Source: Prevotella sp.
Lineage (GTDB): Bacteria; Bacteroidota; Bacteroidia; Bacteroidales; Bacteroidaceae
Assembly: GCA_017645905.1 (NCBI GenBank)
Contig: JAGCNO010000004.1
Location: 1-64,000 of the forward strand
Direction: 5' to 3'
Length of the DNA stretch: 64,000 nucleotides
Shown: piece after piece, positions 33,343 through 42,013 of the stretch
How the letters are laid out: every line of letters starts with the position of its first letter
How positions within the stretch are numbered: position 1 is the first letter of the stretch
Made by a program: the position numbers and the translations under genes
The notes under the pieces: model-generated
What the model saw: the letters and a program-made list of their open reading frames with translations, nothing else
Told to the model about the DNA's origin: nothing
The model's database searches: none

Positions 33343-34269
33343 TCACTCCACCATCTGCAGCGACTGTCCTGCCAGCAGCATGGCAATGATGATGCCTCCC
33401 ACGATGATGCGATAGACACCGAAGGCCTTGAAGCCGTATTTCGTGAGGAAGGCCACAAACCATTTCATGGCCAGCAGAGCCACAATGAACGACACGACGC
33501 AGCCCAGCAGGAGCATGGTGATGTTGTGGGTCGTGGCCCACGACGTATCTTCCTTCAGCAGGTCGAGCAGGTCGAGGAGCGTGGCTCCGGCCATCGTTGG
33601 CACAGCGAGGAAGAACGAGAACTCGGCAGCTCTTTTGCGTGTCAGTCCCTGCGCCATGCCGCCCACGATGGTAGCCATAGAGCGCGACACGCCAGGAATG
33701 ACCGATATACACTGGAAGAGACCGATGTTGAAGGCCCGCTTCTCGTTGAGGACATTCTTTTCAGAGCCTTTATTGAACAACTTATCGCAGTAGAGCATGA
33801 ACACACCACCCACAACCAGCATGATGGCCACTACCTCGACACTGTCGAGCAGCCAGTCGAGCAGTCCCGACTTCTTCGCCAGCAGGCCGATAATCACAGC
33901 GGGCAGCACACCCACGATGAGCAGCCAGTAGAAATAATACTTATGCTTCAGCCGCTGCCACAGCGAGGCACCAGCCGGCGCCGGACTGTTGACTGCGTCT
34001 TCGTCCGTCGCGATTCGGCCATCCAAGCAAGCTTGGCGGCTCTCGCTGCTCCGTCCGTTGTCAAACTGGAAGAATCGCTTCCAGTAGAGGCACACCACCG
34101 AGAGAATGGCACCAAACTGGATGATGAAGGTGAAGGCATGGACGAAGGCATCGCCCTGCGGAACGCCCAGCAGATGCTGGGTGATAATCATGTGACCTGT
34201 AGACGAAACGGGAAGAAACTCGGTGAGTCCCTCCACAATGGAGATGATAATGGTCTCTAACCAAGACAT
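33343..34269 (-). CDS. uppP: Undecaprenyl-diphosphatase (BacA/UppP)
   Basis: 308 residues, polytopic. Signatures EGLTEFLPVSSTGHMII near the N-terminus and PGVSRSMATIVGGM in the second half, with conserved Glu, Ser and Arg. It recycles undecaprenyl pyrophosphate for cell-wall synthesis in the inner membrane. Longer than the usual 260-280 residues: about 35 residues (roughly 70-104, RSSESRQACLDGRIATDEDA...) are inserted between the second membrane helix and WQRLKHKYYFYWLL. Their DNA includes CCAAGC-AA-GCTTGG and looks like inserted repeat. Second to last-but-two in the ftsX operon. Confidence 0.92.
   Translation of the reverse strand: MSWLETIIISIVEGLTEFLPVSSTGHMIITQHLLGVPQGDAFVHAFTFIIQFGAILSVVCLYWKRFFQFDNGRSSESRQACLDGRIATDEDAVNSPAPAGASLWQRLKHKYYFYWLLIVGVLPAVIIGLLAKKSGLLDWLLDSVEVVAIMLVVGGVFMLYCDKLFNKGSEKNVLNEKRAFNIGLFQCISVIPGVSRSMATIVGGMAQGLTRKRAAEFSFFLAVPTMAGATLLDLLDLLKEDTSWATTHNITMLLLGCVVSFIVALLAMKWFVAFLTKYGFKAFGVYRIIVGGIIIAMLLAGQSLQMVE
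33958..34062. repeat. Putative in-frame repeat insertion in uppP
   Basis: Encodes the extra hydrophilic segment of UppP and contains the palindrome CCAAGCAAGCTTGG. No second copy is in the window, so repeat status is inferred from the interrupted family alignment. Confidence 0.4.
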
Positions 34270-34304
34270 ATTTAGGAGTTAGGAGTTAAGAATTCTTCTC
34301 TTTT

Positions 34305-34529
34305 TCACTCTTTTGGTTTGTGTACCACGGCATAAATGATTGACACAAAGCCCAGCAGGCACACCACGGGTGCCACCTTCGTGCGGCGGGCACCGAAGAT
34401 GTCAGGGTTATAGGCCTCCGTCGTGGAGCCGTCGCCGCTCATCAGAATGAAGCCCAGTACCACTATAAGCACACCCACGGCCAGCAAAATATAGTTCATC
34501 CGGCCAAATGCAAAGTCTCTCTTGTCCAT
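34305..34529 (-). CDS. DUF3098 small membrane protein
   Basis: 74 residues from MDKRDFAFG; a start five codons earlier (34544) is possible. Two hydrophobic helices (YILLAVGVLIVVLGFILM and VAPVVCLLGFVSIIYAVVH) separated by a GSTTEAYNPDIFGARR loop are the DUF3098 pattern. The family nearly always lies between ftsX and uppP in Bacteroidota. Function unknown. Confidence 0.85.
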   Translation of the reverse strand: MDKRDFAFGRMNYILLAVGVLIVVLGFILMSGDGSTTEAYNPDIFGARRTKVAPVVCLLGFVSIIYAVVHKPKE

Positions 34530-34573
34530 AATATCATTTTTCATTTTTCATTTCTCATTTAGGCCGAAGGCCG

Positions 34574-35464
34574 TTAAATCTTATACAGCTCTCCCGCCCT
34601 CATCTTCAGGAACCTGTTCACGGAGAGCAGCGTGCAGATCACCATGATGGAGAAGCTAAACACAAACACGGCCACCGCCGTGATGGTAAGCTCGCGCCAG
34701 GTGACAATCTGCTCCACGTGGGGCATCAGCGGATAGACAGCATAGACTATCACACTGAGCAGCACACACGCCAGCACCGCCGACACCACGGCCACGACAA
34801 GGGCCTGCTGCAGGAACGGCCGTCGGATGAACGACCACGACGCGCCAACCAGTTTCATCGTGTGGATGAGGAAGCGACGCGAGTAGACGCTCAGTTGCAC
34901 CGAGTTGTTAATCAGCGTGTAACAGATGAATATCAGTAGTCCTGCCAGCACGAGCAGCGCCATGCTCACAGGCTCCAGCAGGTGGTTCATGCCCTCCACC
35001 TCCTCCTTTGTGTAGGCCACGTCAACCACACGGGCGTCCTTCCGCAGCGTCTTGACAATCGCCTCCAGCGAGTCCGTATTGGCATAGTTGGCCAGAATCT
35101 TCACTGTCAGCTCCGACGAGAAAGGATTGCCGCCTGCAAACTCCGACGGGTCGATGCCCATCTCCTCCTTCGCCATCTTCAGGGCCGCTTCACGGCTGAT
35201 GTAGCTCACCTCACGGGCGTACTCCCTGCGCTCAATCATCTTGCCCAAGGCTTTGCCGTCGGCCACGCTCACCGTGTCGCCCAGTATGACGCTTATCTCC
35301 ACATTCTCCTTCAGGCTGCGCTGCAGGTTGCGTGCCGTCAGCACCGACAGCACCACAATACCAAGCAGCACCAGCACCATCGTGGTGCTGATGCACAGCG
35401 TAACCATCTGCAGGCCATGACGTCGCTTACTGTATGGCCGTCTGTTCCTTTTGTTCAGGGACAT
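34574..35464 (-). CDS. ftsX: Cell-division protein FtsX
   Basis: 296 residues from MSLNKRNRR; an upstream ATG at 35503 lies within a few bases of the predicted transcription start, so the later ATG is preferred. One N-terminal helix (MVTLCISTTMVLVLLGIVVLSV), a periplasmic domain (about 55-155) with YISREAALKMAKEEMG and FSSELTVKI, then three more helices. With FtsE it forms an ABC-type complex that controls septal wall hydrolases. ftsE is not next to it, as is usual in Bacteroidota. First gene of the operon running to folK. Confidence 0.9.
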   Translation of the reverse strand: MSLNKRNRRPYSKRRHGLQMVTLCISTTMVLVLLGIVVLSVLTARNLQRSLKENVEISVILGDTVSVADGKALGKMIERREYAREVSYISREAALKMAKEEMGIDPSEFAGGNPFSSELTVKILANYANTDSLEAIVKTLRKDARVVDVAYTKEEVEGMNHLLEPVSMALLVLAGLLIFICYTLINNSVQLSVYSRRFLIHTMKLVGASWSFIRRPFLQQALVVAVVSAVLACVLLSVIVYAVYPLMPHVEQIVTWRELTITAVAVFVFSFSIMVICTLLSVNRFLKMRAGELYKI

Positions 35465-35511
35465 AAAACCGTTTTTGTCCGCTTTCGGGGCATAATATGC
35501 CAAAATCGCTG

Positions 35512-35519
35512 CAAAGGTA
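35512..35519 (-). promoter_or_regulatory. Promoter -7 box for the ftsX-folK operon
   Basis: TACCTTTG on the minus strand. Expected transcription start is near 35505, about 40 bases before the chosen ftsX ATG. Confidence 0.6.
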
Positions 35520-35667
35520 GCATCTTTTCATGAAACGGCCAAAACTTTTATGACTTTTTTAGACTGAAGCATAGTGGTTAAATAAAGTTAAATGTATAGT
35601 GGTTTCGTGCAAGATTATTAGGATGTGCCGATTATATAGACAGAAACAAGCGAAAAATATAGCAAGT

Positions 35668-36480
35668 ATGGAGAACTTAAAGAGACTATTCAAGAATTTG
35701 AGGCAGCTGTGGCAGGCACTGCTCATGCTATGCTGCGTTTCATTCGTTTTGGCGTGCAGCAAAGACGATGATGGTGAGAAGGCGAAGCCGGTACCCCTTT
35801 ATGATTACACGCTATTCAGCTTTGAAGAGCTATTTACCACCTCTACGGAGGACGGCCTGGCTGTCACCCGCGACGAGTCTGGAAGGGTGACCAGTATCGA
35901 AAGCTTTCAACCAGGCGAGGACATCACGGAAAAGCTGAAGAGCGCCCCAGCATCGTTTGAGGACATCAGTCACTTTTTCCCGCTGAGCGAGGGCAACGAG
36001 CTCAGGCTGTCGGAAGAAGGGGAACTGGATCCGTACGAGCCGCAACCTAACTGGCCTCAGTCTTTTCAGAACTTCCAGCAGTACTATAAGAACGTCCCGG
36101 TATCAAATGGCCTGGCCCGAATGTTTTATTATCTCACTCCCGAAGGCAAACGGATGTCGTATGGCTGGTTTGGGCCCTTTGTCGATGTGAACAGTCTCGA
36201 CCCCAAGCCAAGCATCACCGAGCAGCAAGCCTGTCAGGTACTTGCAGACTACTTAGACACAAAAATCGGCAACGACTGGACTTGCACGTTAACTGTCAGG
36301 GAGTACTCCATGAAGAAGGAAGGAAAGATTGTCAGAGAGGTCAGGCTCATCTACACCGTCATAGGCCCTGTTACAGCTACAAAGCCCAATACCGAGTATT
36401 GCTTTGTTCCTCGCTGTTATGCCGATGTCGATGCCCACACAGGGCAGTTGCTCACCATCAGTTTTCCTGAGAACATGTAA
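35668..36480 (+). CDS. Putative lipoprotein of unknown family
   Basis: 270 residues from MENLKRLF; an in-frame ATG at 35599 exists but would put 23 basic residues before the signal. Lipobox Cys30 (SFVLACSKDDD). The middle (FQQYYKNVPVSNGLARMFYYLTPEGKRMSYGWFGP) followed by ITEQQACQVLADYLD and a final VPRCYADVDAHTGQLLTI strand resembles the FTP/PepSY propeptide modules of secreted peptidases: a strand-rich fold with the 'vDAhTG' ending. No peptidase domain follows. It might inhibit or chaperone a protease; this is inference. Confidence 0.6.
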   Translation: MENLKRLFKNLRQLWQALLMLCCVSFVLACSKDDDGEKAKPVPLYDYTLFSFEELFTTSTEDGLAVTRDESGRVTSIESFQPGEDITEKLKSAPASFEDISHFFPLSEGNELRLSEEGELDPYEPQPNWPQSFQNFQQYYKNVPVSNGLARMFYYLTPEGKRMSYGWFGPFVDVNSLDPKPSITEQQACQVLADYLDTKIGNDWTCTLTVREYSMKKEGKIVREVRLIYTVIGPVTATKPNTEYCFVPRCYADVDAHTGQLLTISFPENM

Positions 36481-36486
36481 GATGCT

Positions 36487-36580
36487 ACAGAGAAAGAACG
36501 GTTCTTTCCAGGAGAAAGAGCCGTTCTTTCCATCCGAATAAGCCGTTCTTTCACTTCGAAAGAACGGCTTATTCGGATAG
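36487..36580. repeat. 22-bp repeat array A4 (mixed orientation)
   Basis: Four units, two per orientation: GAAAGAACGGTTCTTTC, GAAAGAGCCGTTCTTTC, GAATAAGCCGTTCTTTC and GAAAGAACGGCTTATTC. The first is a perfect 8-bp inverted repeat. It lies between the lipoprotein stop and the promoter at 36642. Confidence 0.85.
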
Positions 36581-36641
36581 GGGGTACACTTCTGTTTTGT
36601 TAATAATTGTCTCTATTGGCTTGTGTTTCGGGAATTATGCC

Positions 36642-36649
36642 TATATTTG
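36642..36649 (+). promoter_or_regulatory. Promoter -7 box for the DUF3237 gene
   Basis: TATATTTG with TTGG at 36616 as -33 element, 31 bp before the ATG at 36680. Confidence 0.6.
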
Positions 36650-36679
36650 CAGATGATTTCACCATTTAATCATTGCGAC

Positions 36680-37192
36680 ATGAAAAAATACTTGTTCATG
36701 GCTTTGCTGGCAGCCGTCACGCTACAGGCCAGCGCCCAGAACTATCCACCGAAAGACGCCCCGCAGTTAGAGTTCGCCCTGCAACTGAGGGTGACGCTCG
36801 GCGAAGCGTTCGCCATCGAGAACACACAGCACGGACGGCGCACCGTCATCCCCATCACCGGCGGCACCTTCGAGGGTCCGCAGCTGAAGGGGACTATCAT
36901 CAACGGCGGGGCTGACTACCAGCTGGCCAATGCCGAAGGGCGCACGGAGTTAGAGGCCATCTACTGCATCAAGACCGACGACGGCACCTACATCCACGTG
37001 CGCAACCGAGGCATCATCAAGGGCGGACAGGATGCCGACGGCAAGCCGACGTTCTACTTCAGGTGCGCCCCGCAGTTTGAGGCTCCGGCCGACGGTAAAT
37101 ACGGCTGGCTGAACAACTCGCTCTTCGTCTGTGCCCCTGATTTCTCGCCGGGATTCCAAGGCATCGTCCTCAATGTGTGGAGGGTGAAGTGA
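36680..37192 (+). CDS. Secreted DUF3237 protein
   Basis: 170 residues from MKKYLFMALL; earlier in-frame ATGs overlap the promoter. Signal peptide to ASAQ, then the DUF3237 beta-barrel-like domain (about 30-170): FALQLRVTLGEAFAI, GGTFEGPQLKGTIINGGADYQ, YCIKTDDGTYIHVRNRGI and the C-terminal WLNNSLFVC..PDF. Most family members are cytoplasmic; export of this one is clear from the signal. Function unknown. It is followed by a simple-sequence tract and the AlbA_2 gene. Confidence 0.78.
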   Translation: MKKYLFMALLAAVTLQASAQNYPPKDAPQLEFALQLRVTLGEAFAIENTQHGRRTVIPITGGTFEGPQLKGTIINGGADYQLANAEGRTELEAIYCIKTDDGTYIHVRNRGIIKGGQDADGKPTFYFRCAPQFEAPADGKYGWLNNSLFVCAPDFSPGFQGIVLNVWRVK

Positions 37193-37229
37193 GAAGTGAT
37201 GAGTGAGAAGTGATGAGTGAGGAGTGGCG

Positions 37230-37856
37230 ATGGACGACAGGCGCTATCTTCTGAGCCTGATACGTGAGGGCGAGCACCAGCAGCAGGACTTCAAGTACCG
37301 TGTGTCGGATGCCTGCAAGCTGGCGCGGTCGGTGTCGGCCTTTGCCAATACCGACGGGGGACGGCTGCTCATTGGGGTACGCGATGACGGCCGTCTCTGC
37401 GGTGTGCGCTCGGAGGAAGAGATTTACATGATGCACCAGGCGGCGTATAAATATTGCAGGCCGCAGCCGAGCATCAGCTTCGACACGTATAACATCGAGG
37501 GGCGTACGATTGTGGTCTGCACCGTGCCACCGTCGCTGAAGCGGCCTGTCTGTGCCCTCGATGAAGGGGGAAAGGCTATGGCCTATGTGCGCATTGCCGA
37601 TGAAAACATCCTTGCCTCGCCGGTGCACCTGGCTATATGGCGCGAGGCGGTGAGGCCCCACGGCACGATGATGACCTACGATGACAATGTGCACCGACTG
37701 CTTGGCTCCATTGAGGGACGCAAGCCGCTGGGACAGGTGGTGCGCCTGTCACGTCTGCCACGGCCAAAAGTCATCGTGCTCCTGGCGCGGCTGGTTCATT
37801 TCGGGGTGGTAAGGTGTGAGTACTGCGACCAGCAGTTCCTCTTCAGCCTGGCGTAA
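37230..37856 (+). CDS. AlbA_2 (Schlafen-like) domain protein
   Basis: 208 residues from ATG 37230; a GTG two codons earlier is possible. Residues about 8-125 are an AlbA_2 domain: EGEHQQQDFKYRVSDACKLARSVSAFANTDGGRLLIGV carries the E-x-x-x-x-F-K and NTDGG landmarks. The rest (about 150-208) is a winged-helix-like end. Family members occur in transcription regulators and helicases. Shorter than typical 400-residue forms, which carry an extra ATPase-like part. It is preceded by GTGAGAAGTGATGA simple-sequence DNA and converges on the dehydrogenase gene with only 3 bp between stops. Confidence 0.78.
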   Translation: MDDRRYLLSLIREGEHQQQDFKYRVSDACKLARSVSAFANTDGGRLLIGVRDDGRLCGVRSEEEIYMMHQAAYKYCRPQPSISFDTYNIEGRTIVVCTVPPSLKRPVCALDEGGKAMAYVRIADENILASPVHLAIWREAVRPHGTMMTYDDNVHRLLGSIEGRKPLGQVVRLSRLPRPKVIVLLARLVHFGVVRCEYCDQQFLFSLA

Positions 37857-37859
37857 ACG

Positions 37860-38810
37860 CTACACCACGTTCTGGGGCTTTCCGCTGAGGAAGGCCCTGA
37901 CGTTGTCTGTGGCCACCTGCAGCAGTCTGGCACGGGCCTCCGTCGACGCCCATGCGATGTGTGGGGTGATGAAGGCGTTGGGCTCTGCGAGCAAGGGATT
38001 GTCGGCACCGGGAGGCTCCTTCGTCAGCACGTCGGCACAGAAGGCGGCAAGTCGGCCCTCGTGCAGGGCACGGGCCACGGCAGCATCGTCGACCAGCGGG
38101 CCGCGACCGGTGTTGATGAGGATGGCCGTGGGTTTCATCTGCCGGAGCGTGTCGGTATTAATAAAGTGGTGGGTGTCGTCGGTCAGCGGACAGTGCAGCG
38201 AGAGGACGTCCGACGTGGCAAGCAGCTCCGGCAGGTCGGCCTTCACGATACCTGGCTGCAGTGTTTCTGGAGCCTTGCTGGTCAGCGCCTTCACCTTCAT
38301 ACCGAAAGCGAGGGCAATCTGCGCCACACGCATGCCGATGTTTCCCAGTCCCACGATGCCGAAGGTCTTGCCGGCCAGTTCGGGCAGCGGCATGTCCCAG
38401 TAGCAGAAGTCCTGGTTATTGCTCCACCGCCCCAGCCGGTTCTCACGGGCATAATAGTCGGTGCGGTTCGTCACGTTCAGCAGGTGGGCGAACACCATCT
38501 GCGCCACGCCCTCGGTGCTGTATGCCGGCACGTTAGATACGATGATGCCGCGCTCATGGGCAGCGGCGATGTCCACGGCATTGTAGCCCGTAGACAGCAG
38601 GCCGACGTAGCGTAGCTTCGGCAGCAGCTCCATCTCCTGTCGCCCGATGATGACCTTGTTGGTCAGCACTATATCCGCATCCTTAGCCCGGGGAACGGTG
38701 TCCCCGGGCTTGGTGCGCTCGTAGACGGTCACACTGCCCATCTCTTCCAGCGCCTGCCATGAGAGGTCGCCGGGATTGGCTGAATAGCCGTCAAGAATTA
38801 CGATATTCAT
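37860..38810 (-). CDS. D-2-hydroxyacid dehydrogenase (glycerate dehydrogenase-like)
   Basis: 316 residues. NAD-binding GIVGLGNIGMRVAQIA, substrate Arg in NTGRGPLVDD, Glu in the DVLTKEPP region and catalytic His in ITPHIAW. N-terminal MNIVILDGYSANPGDLSW is typical of Bacteroidota glycerate/hydroxypyruvate reductases. It reduces a 2-keto acid with NAD(P)H. Its start overlaps the stop of the BACON lipoprotein gene by 4 bp (ATGA), an odd metabolic/surface pairing. Confidence 0.87.
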   Translation of the reverse strand: MNIVILDGYSANPGDLSWQALEEMGSVTVYERTKPGDTVPRAKDADIVLTNKVIIGRQEMELLPKLRYVGLLSTGYNAVDIAAAHERGIIVSNVPAYSTEGVAQMVFAHLLNVTNRTDYYARENRLGRWSNNQDFCYWDMPLPELAGKTFGIVGLGNIGMRVAQIALAFGMKVKALTSKAPETLQPGIVKADLPELLATSDVLSLHCPLTDDTHHFINTDTLRQMKPTAILINTGRGPLVDDAAVARALHEGRLAAFCADVLTKEPPGADNPLLAEPNAFITPHIAWASTEARARLLQVATDNVRAFLSGKPQNVV

Positions 38811-41800
38811 TGATTCCAGATGATGCCCTCAGGCGTTTGAGTGTTGGTAAGTGGCAGGGAGAGCTGCAGGCGCGACGTTGTGGTGCCTGTGGCCTTGAAC
38901 TTCATGCTGAGCATGGCCCTGTTGTTGTTGTTCTCCACATAGTCAAAGTACTGCGTAGGCTCGTCCTCAGAATAGCCTACCTTCTTCTCCGTGAGCTTGA
39001 GGAACGCCACACCCGAGGTTACAGGCCCGCTAAAGGTGAAGCCCGAATTGCCGCCATCGCTGTAAGAGCTGGTTCGCTGCCAGGGCAGGTTGGTGAGCTC
39101 CATATCCACGTCGTCGCCCTTGCCATAGACACCCGGCTGGGTCCAGTCTACGTAGTTGTTGGAATAGACGTGGCGGAACGACAGGTTCTCTATCTTACAG
39201 GTGGCGAAGTTGCCGCTGAAGTTAACGATGTCGAACGAGATGATGTTCTGATAAACGTCATACTCTCCTTCCTTGTAGTTGTTTGCAGACTGGACATGCA
39301 CGGTCGACCCTTCCTGGGTGAAAGTGACCGCGCTAAAGCTCTGCTTGTATTCCGAGAAGTCGGAGGTTCCCTTCTTCCTGTTCTTCATCATGGCCACTGC
39401 AGTGAGCTCGCACGACGTGATGTCGTTCATCCTTATCTCTCCCGGCACCAGTTCGTTGGCCTCCTGGGTGATGCTGATGGGCAGGGTCAAGATTTCGTCG
39501 GCCGAGGGATTGTCCTTCTTGGCTAAGTGGCAGTTCACGGTGCAGGTGCGCTTTTGCCCAGTGGTATTGGGTGCAACGGTGATGTCCATGCCTCTTTCGA
39601 AGCTGGAGAAGCTGACGCTGACCCAGCCCTTGCCTTCATTGCTTACAGAGTATCCGCCTCGGGTGTAATCGGCCTCATTCACCTTGACGTTCTGCGTGCC
39701 TCCCTCTGCAGTATAGGTAAGGGCGTCTGGCAGGACGTATGGCGTAGACGAATTGCCGGCCATCTGCTTCACCTCAACCTTCACCTGCTTGATGTCGCCC
39801 ACGACGGGGTTGTCGAAGTTGGTGGCGAAGACGTAGAAGTGTCCTATCCTGTCCTTTCCAGTATCATTTTTCTTACAGGTCACGCTGACGGTCTTCGATG
39901 GTCCGTCTGGCTTTACTTCGAGCCATCCCTGTCCGTCGGTGTCGATGAAGCTGCCCAGCTTGGCATATCCCTCTAATGTGGCAGTAAGGGAGGCCGTACC
40001 GCCGTCGACTTCGAAGGTCAGCGAAGGAGGAGTAAGCGACAGCTTGCCCTCGGGCTCCTGGATGACGGTCACGGGGACGGTCATGTATCCGCCAGACTCT
40101 GGGTCGAGGGTGTTGCTTCCCATGACGAGGATGGTTCCTGTGCGCTCCTTGCCGGTCTTGTTCTCTTCCACATAGACCGTTACGTAGCGGTCTGTGGCAC
40201 CGGCCGAGACACTGAGCCAGTTTTTGTCCTTATCGTCTTTCAGGAAAGCTCCGAGGTACTCGTATTGGATGAGCTCCACGCCGAAGCTTTTGTCGTAGGC
40301 GTTATAGGCAAAGCGCAGCACGTCGGTTTCAGGCACCACGCCGCCAGCCTCGTTGCGCTCCTGGTAAACGCTCACGGCAACGGTCTTGAGGATATTGCCG
40401 GCCTTGTCGGTGGCCATCACATAGACATGCCCCTCCCGCTCTTTGCCCGTGGGGTTCATCGGTACGCTGATGCGCACCTTGTTTGAGCCTGATATAGGAG
40501 TAGCCGTAATCCAGTCCTTATCGGCCTTTACGCCGTAGTAACGGTAGTTGGTGTTGACAGTGACGGTAATCTCGTCTTCATCGCCATCGAGGGACAAGTC
40601 GTCGGGAGAGACGGTGAGGCGCGGATTACTTGGAATCTCTTCATCTTCTTTCTTCTTCGTGTCCACCTCGGCGTTTGTGGTTTCTCCTGTCTTGGCACCT
40701 ACGGAGGTAGTACTGGTGTTACCGTTAGCGTCTACGCCGGTGATGGTGTATGTTCCGTTCTCGGTGAACGGCACCTTGGCCTCGCCATTGGTGGCCACTG
40801 CCACTTTTGTCTTACCGTTACCGTTGTCGATGATGAATATTTCGGCTCCGGTGTTGTCGATATCCTTGATGTTGATGAGTCCCACACCGCTTGTCAGTGC
40901 GTTCTCGTCGGCTGTCATCTCACTGAGGTCTTTGAACACCGTCTGCCTCATCGTCTCGTAGCCAATGTTCACCGTCTCTCCCATCCACCATTTGGATTTT
41001 GAGTCGAAACCGCCCACTTGTGTGGCAATGACGTTCGTGATGGTGAGCATGGCATCCCGGGTTTCGTTGGCATCGCCTTTGCTCACGGCATTGGTCAGCG
41101 ACACGCCGCTCTTTCCCAGGTCTATGCCGTCGCAAAAACCAGACAGGGTGGGGTTGAAAGTCTTGTAGACGGCCAGCTCAAGATTTATGCCCTGTTCTGT
41201 CAGCTCATTGCCCACGTTGACCATGTGCATGGCCTTCGGGTCTTTGTTTCCTGCCAGGTCACGTGCAGCGTCGTAGAAGTCCGGTTCCCAGCACATCAGT
41301 TCAAACAGCCTTGAGCTGATAAAGGCACGTGTGTTCCATGAGCCGTAATCCTTGTTAAACACGCGGTTACGCCATTGTCTGTAGTCGGTCTCCCCGAACC
41401 TGTACTCTTCGGGCATCTCGTTGAACAGTTTCTTCCATTCCTCCGATGTGTTCAGCTTCCCTCCGTTGCTGTTTATCACGTCATAGATCTTTTTATGTCC
41501 GGAGTCGAGAGCCTCTCCTGCGTTGTAGAAACACATGAAGAAGTCCTTCAGCGGTGGACTGAACGCACGGGTAGAAATCTTCTTGGCATCCCAGACAGCG
41601 TTGTCGGTGAGTCGCTGCAAGGCCTCTAAGTATGCATCGGCATTGGCATACATATCGTTGACCAACAGCTGGTATGCCTCCCAGTCGGCCTTCTCCGGGT
41701 CTCCCTGAAATTCCTTCTCGGCGTTGAAGTTGTCGGTGAAGTTCATGTAGAGTCCCCAGCGCATGGCCGTCAGTTTCGTGGCTATTTCAAGCAATGTCTG

Positions 41801-41989
41801 CACATCGGTCTTTGCCTGCTTAGAGCCTTCATACTGCACTACGGCCACGGGATGTTCCACCACGTCGACGGGAGCTGGGACGACATCGTCGCTGCCGCCT
41901 TTCTCACTACAGGCCGCGAAGCCTGTCAGGACGAGGGCGCCGACGAAGAATCTGGCAGCCCTTCGAAAGAGGTTGTCGATAGTTTTCAT
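38807..41989 (-). CDS. Large BACON-repeat lipoprotein
   Basis: 1060 residues. Lipobox Cys27 (TGFAACSEKGG). Residues about 45-380 are an alpha-helical domain I do not recognise (RWGLYMNFTDNF, AFSPPLKDFFMCFYNAGEAL, FELMCWEPDFYDAARDLAG). About 395-450 is a small Ig-like strand module (GKTKVAVATNGEAKVPF). About 470-880 holds four BACON-like domains with WITATPISGS, WLSVSAGATDR, WLEVKPDGPSK and WVSVSFSSFE and the recurrent N.TGKER.G..YV element. A beta-rich end of about 180 residues follows. A surface carbohydrate- or mucin-binding role is inferred from BACON. It follows adk by 24 bp. Confidence 0.75.
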   Translation of the reverse strand: MKTIDNLFRRAARFFVGALVLTGFAACSEKGGSDDVVPAPVDVVEHPVAVVQYEGSKQAKTDVQTLLEIATKLTAMRWGLYMNFTDNFNAEKEFQGDPEKADWEAYQLLVNDMYANADAYLEALQRLTDNAVWDAKKISTRAFSPPLKDFFMCFYNAGEALDSGHKKIYDVINSNGGKLNTSEEWKKLFNEMPEEYRFGETDYRQWRNRVFNKDYGSWNTRAFISSRLFELMCWEPDFYDAARDLAGNKDPKAMHMVNVGNELTEQGINLELAVYKTFNPTLSGFCDGIDLGKSGVSLTNAVSKGDANETRDAMLTITNVIATQVGGFDSKSKWWMGETVNIGYETMRQTVFKDLSEMTADENALTSGVGLINIKDIDNTGAEIFIIDNGNGKTKVAVATNGEAKVPFTENGTYTITGVDANGNTSTTSVGAKTGETTNAEVDTKKKEDEEIPSNPRLTVSPDDLSLDGDEDEITVTVNTNYRYYGVKADKDWITATPISGSNKVRISVPMNPTGKEREGHVYVMATDKAGNILKTVAVSVYQERNEAGGVVPETDVLRFAYNAYDKSFGVELIQYEYLGAFLKDDKDKNWLSVSAGATDRYVTVYVEENKTGKERTGTILVMGSNTLDPESGGYMTVPVTVIQEPEGKLSLTPPSLTFEVDGGTASLTATLEGYAKLGSFIDTDGQGWLEVKPDGPSKTVSVTCKKNDTGKDRIGHFYVFATNFDNPVVGDIKQVKVEVKQMAGNSSTPYVLPDALTYTAEGGTQNVKVNEADYTRGGYSVSNEGKGWVSVSFSSFERGMDITVAPNTTGQKRTCTVNCHLAKKDNPSADEILTLPISITQEANELVPGEIRMNDITSCELTAVAMMKNRKKGTSDFSEYKQSFSAVTFTQEGSTVHVQSANNYKEGEYDVYQNIISFDIVNFSGNFATCKIENLSFRHVYSNNYVDWTQPGVYGKGDDVDMELTNLPWQRTSSYSDGGNSGFTFSGPVTSGVAFLKLTEKKVGYSEDEPTQYFDYVENNNNRAMLSMKFKATGTTTSRLQLSLPLTNTQTPEGIIWNQ

Positions 41990-42013
41990 ATTGTTCTTGT
42001 GTTAAATGATTTG

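Noticed and set aside
38807..41989. Imelysin/M75 peptidase domain in the N-terminal half
   Set aside because: The helical region has no clear GxHxxE motif, so no family is assigned.
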